From: UBA6115 sp012514225
GTDB lineage: Bacteria > Bacillota > Clostridia > Christensenellales > Aristaeellaceae
DNA: 64,000 nucleotides
Direction of reading: 5' to 3'
NCBI GenBank assembly: GCA_036756425.1
Contig: DAIOLC010000005.1
Location: 29,139-93,138, forward strand
Below are positions 58,400 to 64,000 of the stretch, in pieces; within the stretch, counting starts at the first letter, position 1, and the number at the start of each line of letters is the position of its first letter. The translations under genes were made by a program, and so were the position numbers. Below the pieces are notes generated by a model. That model was not told where the DNA came from, ran no database searches, and worked only from the letters and a program-made list of their open reading frames with translations.

Positions 58400-59844
58400 A
58401 CCGCAGGCTGATTCTCGGCATCCTGGGCAGGCTGCTCCTGCTGGAGGCGGGGCTGATGCTCCTGTCGCTTGCCGTTTCCATGTATTACGGGGAAGGGGAC
58501 GCGCCCAGCTTCCTGTACAGCATCGGCATCCTGCTGGCGGTCGGGCTGCCGCTGTCGGCGCTGTCTAGGCCGGAGAAAAACGCCGTGCGCGCCCGGGAGG
58601 GGCTCGCGGCGGTCGGCCTGGCGTGGATTCTGCTGTCCGCCTTCGGCGCCCTGCCCTTCATGTTCTCCGGCGCCACCGTCTACTACTGGGACGCGCTGTT
58701 TGAGACGGTGTCCGGCTTCACCACCACCGGGGCGTCCATCCTGCCCGCGGTCGAGCACCTGCCGCACGGCATCCTGTTCTGGCGCTCCTTCACTCACTGG
58801 GTGGGGGGCATGGGCGTGCTGGTGCTGACCCTGGCGGTGATGCCGAAGTTCGGCGGCAAGGGCTCCCAGCTGGCCCGCGCGGAAAGCCCGGGGCCGACGT
58901 TCAGCAAGATGGTGCCCCGGATGACGGACACCGCCCGGCTGATGTACGCGATTTACGCGGCGATGACGCTGGTGCTCATCCTGCTGCTGCTGCTCTCGGG
59001 CATGCCGCTGTTTGACACCCTCATCCACGCGATGGGCACCGCGGGCACGGGCGGGTTTTCCAGCAGGAACCTGTCGGTGGGCGCCTACGGGAACGCCTGG
59101 GCAGAGATGATCATCATGGTGTTCATGTTCCTCTTCGGCGCGAACTTCACCCTCTACTTCCGCCTGCTCAAGGGGGAGGGCCTCAAGTCCTTCAAAAGCG
59201 AGGAGTTCCGCGCCTACCTGCTGCTGGCGTTGGGCTCCGTCCTGGTCATCGCGCTGAACATCCTGCCGCGCTTCGGCAATTTCTTCACCGCCCTGCGCTA
59301 TTCGGGCTTCCAGGTGTCCTCCATCATGTCCACCACCGGCTATGCGACGACCGACTTCGCCCTCTGGCCCCAGTTCTCGCACATCCTGCTGCTGCTGCTG
59401 ATGCTGGTGGGCGCCAGCGCGGGCTCCACGGCGGGGGGCATCAAGGTGGTGCGGATGGTCATCCTGGGCAAGGCGGCCGTCCACGAGGTCGGGCACGAGG
59501 TGTCCCCCCGCCGCGTCCGCATGCTGAAGCTGGACGGCAAGCCGGTCGGCGCCGACGTGCTCCGGGGCGTGCTGGTGTTCTTCTTCATCTACGTTTCCTT
59601 CCTGTTTGTCGGCACCCTGGTCGCCTCCACCGACGGGCACGACTTCCTCACTTGCTTTTCTGCCACCGCCTCCTGCCTTTCCAACATCGGGCCCGGATTG
59701 AGCCTGGTCGGTCCGGTGGGCAATTTCGGCATCTTCTCCCCGCACGTCAAGTACCTGCTGACCTTCATGATGCTGGCCGGCCGGCTGGAGTTTATCCCCC
59801 TGCTGGCGCTGTTCCACCCCTCCGTCTGGCGAAACGGGCACTGA
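58396..59844 (+). CDS. trkH: Trk potassium uptake channel TrkH
   Basis: 482 residues, GTG start inside the trkA stop (GTGA). Polytopic membrane protein with four pore loops that line the selectivity filter: VSGFTTTGASILP, GTAGTGGFSSRN, SIMSTTGYATTDF and ASCLSNIGPGLS. HWVGGMGVLVLTLAVMPKFG is typical of TrkH/KtrB. Works with TrkA for potassium uptake. Confidence 0.96.
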   Translation: MNRRLILGILGRLLLLEAGLMLLSLAVSMYYGEGDAPSFLYSIGILLAVGLPLSALSRPEKNAVRAREGLAAVGLAWILLSAFGALPFMFSGATVYYWDALFETVSGFTTTGASILPAVEHLPHGILFWRSFTHWVGGMGVLVLTLAVMPKFGGKGSQLARAESPGPTFSKMVPRMTDTARLMYAIYAAMTLVLILLLLLSGMPLFDTLIHAMGTAGTGGFSSRNLSVGAYGNAWAEMIIMVFMFLFGANFTLYFRLLKGEGLKSFKSEEFRAYLLLALGSVLVIALNILPRFGNFFTALRYSGFQVSSIMSTTGYATTDFALWPQFSHILLLLLMLVGASAGSTAGGIKVVRMVILGKAAVHEVGHEVSPRRVRMLKLDGKPVGADVLRGVLVFFFIYVSFLFVGTLVASTDGHDFLTCFSATASCLSNIGPGLSLVGPVGNFGIFSPHVKYLLTFMMLAGRLEFIPLLALFHPSVWRNGH

Positions 59845-59884
59845 GGCGGGCGGCGTCCCGCCCGACACGAAAAGGAGGCAGGCC

Positions 59885-60667
59885 ATGAAACCCGAGGAAA
59901 TCCTGCGGCAACAACGCGGCTTCCTGAAAAACGACATCCGCGACCAGACCGACTTCTCCCAGGTTCCCCGCCTGCTGGGCGTGCCCGCCCCGCCCCTTGA
60001 ACAGCCGGCGGAGGCGGGGCAGCGCGTGGTGCCGCTGCCGGAATGGCGCGGCGCCGTCATCCCGAAGGGCACGGCGGACACGCTGGTTTCCGCGCGGCGC
60101 AGCCTGCGGCGCATCCCCGAGGAGCCGCTGACGGCGGAGGAACTTTCCTACCTGCTGTTCATGACCGCGGGCGTCGTCCGCACCGCGGGGGAGAACGTCT
60201 TCCGCGCCGTGCCCTCCGGCGGCAACCGGCACAGCCTGGAGACCTATCTCGCCCTCACCCTGAAGGCGGCGGACGCGAAGGGCGAAGTGGCGCTGGAAGC
60301 CGGCTTGTGGCGCTACCTGCCGCTGGAGCACGCGCTGGTTTCCCTGGGCTGCCCCGAAAACCTGAAGGACAGGGTGGACGAGGCGACCAACCGCCAGAGC
60401 TTCGTCGCCCGCGCGCCGGCCGTCTTCTTCTGGGCGACCCGGCCCGCCCGCGCCGAGTGGCGCTACGGCCAGGCGGCGCACAAGGCCATCGCTTTCGAGG
60501 CCGGGCATGTCTGCCAGAACCTCTACCTGGCGTGCGGCGCCGTCGGCCTGGGTACCTGCGCCATCGCCGACTACAGCCAGCGGAAGACGGACGGCCTGCT
60601 GGGCCTGGACGGGGAGGAGGAATTCGTGACCTACCTGGCCCCGGTGGGCAGGAACCCGTACCAATAA
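59885..60667 (+). CDS. SagB/ThcOx-family nitroreductase
   Basis: 260 residues, FMN-dependent oxidoreductase fold of the SagB type: SARRSLRRIPEEPLTAEELS at the N-side, FRAVPSGGNRHSLETYLAL for FMN binding, AAHKAIAFEAGHVCQNLYLA and ACGAVGLGTCAIADYSQ near the end. SagB proteins oxidise azolines in peptide natural products, but stand-alone forms like this one are common and uncharacterised. No cyclodehydratase or precursor gene is adjacent. Forty bases after trkH. Confidence 0.88.
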   Translation: MKPEEILRQQRGFLKNDIRDQTDFSQVPRLLGVPAPPLEQPAEAGQRVVPLPEWRGAVIPKGTADTLVSARRSLRRIPEEPLTAEELSYLLFMTAGVVRTAGENVFRAVPSGGNRHSLETYLALTLKAADAKGEVALEAGLWRYLPLEHALVSLGCPENLKDRVDEATNRQSFVARAPAVFFWATRPARAEWRYGQAAHKAIAFEAGHVCQNLYLACGAVGLGTCAIADYSQRKTDGLLGLDGEEEFVTYLAPVGRNPYQ

Positions 60668-60765
60668 GAAGGTGCAAAGCAGGAGCACTGCCTCCGCTTC
60701 ACCGTCAATCCTTCCGTTTTGGCCGGATGCTCTTCAGGAGTGAAACCCGACTTGATTATCCATTG

Positions 60766-60810
60766 ACGTTTTCGGGGGTGCGGGGGCCTTTTTTTAAAAG
60801 GCCCCGTTCC
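60766..60810 (+). repeat. Second intergenic repeat family, copy 2
   Basis: GTTTTCGGGGGTGCGGGGGC followed by hairpin GGGGCCTTTT TTT AAAAGGCCCC. Opposite orientation to 51560-51598. Confidence 0.65.
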
Positions 60811-60832
60811 GTCCCTCCTCCGTAAAACAAAA

Positions 60833-60858
60833 GGGGCTGCCGCGCACGCGGCAGCCCC
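60833..60858 (-). terminator. Terminator after eno
   Basis: GGGGCTGCCGCG and CGCGGCAGCCCC, perfect 12-bp stem with a minimal loop; in the minus direction TTTTGTTTT follows. Confidence 0.9.
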
Positions 60859-60871
60859 TGCGTTTCTTCCC

Positions 60872-62191
<1,320 letters not shown>

Positions 62192-62510
62192 TCTTTCCCC
62201 TTCCCGCCCTGCCGGGCGCCTGTGATATCCTCATGTATATACCATTTCGTCCATCTCTTCAAGCGCGTGAACGTTTCCCGTGGGACAAAATCCGCGCGAC
62301 CCCTCCCCCCGGCGCGTCCATGCCCGCCAAAGCCTGTAATAGGCGCGGGGAGCCGGATCATCATTTCTCGTCTGAACCGGTTTGTACGGACGGCGCACGT
62401 TCTCCACATCAGCGGATTGTAAAAGATTCTTTTGTATTTTAGCGGTGCAGGGGCTTGAATCACGCGCAAATTTTTGTATACTTTCGTCATTAATATATTG
62501 GGAGGCGTCT
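62192..62510. other. Divergent spacer between eno and the small membrane gene
   Basis: 319 bases, no gene supported. Next to eno the minus strand has TTGAAG and TATACA separated by 17 bases (about 62230-62258), a likely promoter. The right end holds the promoter of the small gene. The middle has no strong secondary structure that I can see; short frames there lack ribosome sites. Confidence 0.55.
62455..62482 (+). promoter_or_regulatory. Promoter of the small membrane protein gene
   Basis: TTGAAT (62455-62460), 16-base spacer, TATACT (62477-62482). Confidence 0.6.
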
Positions 62511-62774
62511 ATGTTCAACAACATCGGCTCGAAAATCAAGGGTCTCGCGAAGGTCATCACCTGGATTGGCATCATCGTCAGCGTCATCGCGGGCATCGGC
62601 CAGATGGTCATGGCTTCCAACATCTACGGCGGCGGCGGGCTTGTGCTGTCCGGCATCCTGACCATCGTCCTGGGGTCGCTGGCGGCCTGGGTTTCCTCGT
62701 TCCTGATTTACGGCTTCGGCGAGCTGGTGGAAAACTCCGCCGCCATCGCCGCGAAGCTGAACAACCGTCCCTGA
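62511..62774 (+). CDS. Small two-helix membrane protein
   Basis: 87 residues from ATG 62511 with GGGAGG upstream. MFNNIGSKIKGLAKVITWIG leads into one membrane helix (about 14-36) and a second (about 47-70, LVLSGILTIVLGSLAAWVSS), ending FGELVENSAAIAAKLN. This is a conserved small-protein type in Clostridia with no known role; relatives often sit next to zinc-ribbon proteins. Strong promoter and terminator imply an abundant monocistronic transcript. Confidence 0.8.
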   Translation: MFNNIGSKIKGLAKVITWIGIIVSVIAGIGQMVMASNIYGGGGLVLSGILTIVLGSLAAWVSSFLIYGFGELVENSAAIAAKLNNRP

Positions 62775-62791
62775 GCGCTTGCCGGTACGGA

Positions 62792-62820
62792 CAGGCCGGG
62801 CCGCGGGTCGCGCCGGCCTG
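62792..62820 (+). terminator. Terminator after the small membrane protein gene
   Basis: CAGGCCGG (62792-62799) and CCGGCCTG (62813-62820) followed by TTTTTATT. Confidence 0.85.
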
Positions 62821-62921
62821 TTTTTATTCCGGGCGGCAGCGGTCATTTCCGATGCGCCGGCTTCGGCTGTGCTATGATGAACCGGCAACCGTAAACGCGC
62901 GGGAACAGGAGGGCTGAGGCC

Positions 62922-63542
62922 TTGGATGGACAGCGGGACTGGCTGGATTGGGCGGTGGAGCTGCAGGCCTTGGGCCAGGCGGGCGAGGCTTACGCCAACA
63001 ACGCCTTCGACCTGGAGCGCTATGCCCGTGTCCGGGAGCTGGCCGGCTGGATGGCCGCCCGCCTGGCCGGGGAACGGCCGGCGCGGATTGCCGGCCTGTT
63101 CTGCAACGAGAAAGGGTACCAAACCCCCAAGCTGGACAGCCGCGCCGCGGTGGTGAAGGAGGGAAAGATCCTGCTGGTGCAGGAAAACGATGGCCGCTGG
63201 GCGCTGCCGGGCGGCTGGGTGGATGTCGACCGGAGCGTGGGGGAAAACGCGGTCAAGGAGACGCTGGAGGAAGCCGGATACCGGGTGCGCGCGTCGCGCC
63301 TGGTCGCCCTGCTCGACCGGCGGCTGCACAACCCGGGCCCTTCCCCCTACGGAATCATCAAGGCCTTCGTGCTGTGCGAGCTGCTGGGCGGCGGCTTTGA
63401 AAAGAACCCCGAGACCCTGGACAGCCGCTTCTTCGGTCCGGACGAGCTGCCGCAGCTGGCCCTCAGCAAGACCACCCCGGAGCAGGTGCGCATGTGCCTG
63501 CAGGCCGCGGCGGACCCGGGTTGGGTCGTCCGGTTCGATTAG
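62922..63542 (+). CDS. NUDIX hydrolase with N-terminal NUDIX_N domain
   Basis: 206 residues from TTG 62922, with AGGAGG upstream; the adjacent ATG at 62926 is in another frame. Residues 1-60 match the helical N-terminal domain of ADP-ribose pyrophosphatase-like NUDIX proteins (WAVELQALGQAGEAYANNAF, DLERYARVRELA). The NUDIX box is GGWVDVDRSVGENAVKETLE followed by EAG: the core KExxEEAG is kept, and the upstream Glu of the consensus is Arg, as tends to occur in this subgroup. Likely cleans up nucleoside-diphosphate derivatives. Confidence 0.9.
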   Translation: MDGQRDWLDWAVELQALGQAGEAYANNAFDLERYARVRELAGWMAARLAGERPARIAGLFCNEKGYQTPKLDSRAAVVKEGKILLVQENDGRWALPGGWVDVDRSVGENAVKETLEEAGYRVRASRLVALLDRRLHNPGPSPYGIIKAFVLCELLGGGFEKNPETLDSRFFGPDELPQLALSKTTPEQVRMCLQAAADPGWVVRFD

Positions 63543-63566
63543 GAAGTATCGGAAAGGAAACGGAAA

Positions 63567-63914
63567 ATGAGCGAACCGGAGCACCTGGCGCGGGATACCG
63601 ACCGGGACGGGGAAGGGGTTTACCGGCTTTTGCGGGAGGAGGAGAAAGTGCTCTCCGCCTTCTTTGCGGACGGCCGGCTCAAGGCCCTGCCGGCCCGGCT
63701 TAAAAAGCGCCTGCTGATTTTGCGCCGGTTCGCCGGGCTGTTTGAGCCGGAGGCTGTCTACCCGGAACGGGAGGTCAACGGCCTCATCGCCCAGGCCTTC
63801 GACGATTACTGCACCATCCGGCGGGAGCTGGTGGACTGGGGGTTCATGTCCCGCTCGGGCGGGGAATACCGGCTGCTCCACGGCGCCGACTGGCTGCCGG
63901 AGCTGCCGTCGTAG
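63567..63914 (+). CDS. DUF2087 domain protein
   Basis: 115 residues, ATG 63567 after GGAAA, 24 bases from the NUDIX gene. The C-terminal 75 residues match DUF2087: DGRLKALPARLKKRLLILRR, FEPEAVYPEREVNGLIAQAF and DDYCTIRRELVDWGFMSRS. DUF2087 is a winged-helix-like module often found at the ends of ArsR-type regulators; here it stands with a short acidic N-terminus and no second DNA-binding domain. Probable regulator. Confidence 0.88.
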   Translation: MSEPEHLARDTDRDGEGVYRLLREEEKVLSAFFADGRLKALPARLKKRLLILRRFAGLFEPEAVYPEREVNGLIAQAFDDYCTIRRELVDWGFMSRSGGEYRLLHGADWLPELPS

Positions 63915-63946
63915 CGTTTCAAAGAAATGGTGGTTAAAAATAACTG

Positions 63947-63976
63947 TTGACTCATCTTCGCCTGCTGTGGTATATT
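63947..63976 (+). promoter_or_regulatory. Strong promoter at the right edge
   Basis: TTGACT (63947-63952), 18-base spacer, TATATT (63971-63976). Transcript would start near 63985 with GGGCACCCC; the gene lies outside the window. Confidence 0.7.
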
Positions 63977-64000
63977 CATCGGGCACCCCTTTGGGGGGAG

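Noticed and set aside
60668..60871. Small coding frame LTFSGVRGPFFK... in the spacer
   Set aside because: It comes from the second repeat family; the same peptide appears from the copy at 51560-51598.

Overview
This window is chromosomal DNA from a high-GC, densely packed Firmicute, most probably an uncultured gut-type member of the class Clostridia. Pointers are RNase Y, single-chain glycyl-tRNA synthetase, AsnA, the LL-diaminopimelate aminotransferase route to lysine and peptidoglycan, an iron-sulfur L-serine dehydratase in two subunits, the energy-coupling EcfA1-EcfA2-EcfT module next to truA, and DUF4364 and DUF438 proteins. AGGAGG-type ribosome sites and GTG/TTG starts are common. The genus assignment is a guess. 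I saw no rRNA, tRNA, CRISPR array, phage or insertion sequence, and the gene content looks like a core genome with small accessory islands.

Layout. 1-2.7 kb: end of a ceramidase-like gene, then an ECF sigma factor operon with a zinc-less, membrane-less anti-sigma candidate and two small unknown proteins. 2.8-9.3 kb: acyl-ACP thioesterase, RNase Y with a long structured leader, AsnA, a DUF438/hemerythrin/PAS protein and a chromate-type transporter. 9.5-13.5 kb: AzlCD exporter, L-serine dehydratase, a phosphofructokinase with unusual active-site letters. 13.5-31.8 kb: a long minus-strand block (glycyl-tRNA synthetase, beta-propeller membrane protein, glycerol kinase, RNA-modifying enzymes, Tgt, ECF transporter core, TruA, nuclease-helicase fusion, DUF4364, IspDF, HerA-like ATPase) in which most genes overlap by 4-25 bases. 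31.3-33.4 kb: YbaK-like deacylase, zinc-ribbon membrane protein, SGNH hydrolase. 33.5-39.6 kb: plus-strand argS-dapF-dapL-purA-permease. 39.6-40.0 kb: a gene-free patch of repeats and hairpins. 40.0-43.4 kb: a PfkB kinase and a URO-D family protein divergent from an aberrant acetate-kinase homologue. 43.5-51.5 kb: a secreted protein, LysE exporter, radical SAM protein, and the most striking locus: an SDR reductase followed by one 1104-residue protein joining an acyl-adenylating domain, an acyl carrier domain and an alpha-oxoamine synthase, then a papain-fold-like protein. 51.7-64 kb: an aldolase of the DapA/NanA family, PyrE-like enzyme, SPFH/zinc-ribbon protein beside a response-regulator remnant, a YcaQ-type DNA glycosylase, TrkAH potassium uptake, a SagB-like oxidoreductase, enolase, a small membrane protein, a NUDIX hydrolase and a DUF2087 protein.

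How the genes fit together. Housekeeping dominates: tRNA charging and modification, isoprenoid precursors, lysine/DAP, purine, glycolysis. The candidate novel system is the SDR plus adenylation-ACP-oxoamine synthase pair (46.6-50.8 kb). By domain logic it would load an acyl chain on its own carrier, condense it with an amino acid, and reduce the aminoketone: a compact sphingoid-base-like or aminoketone pathway. Product and substrates are inferred, not shown.

Most long open frames on the strand opposite each gene are GC-driven shadows and are omitted.
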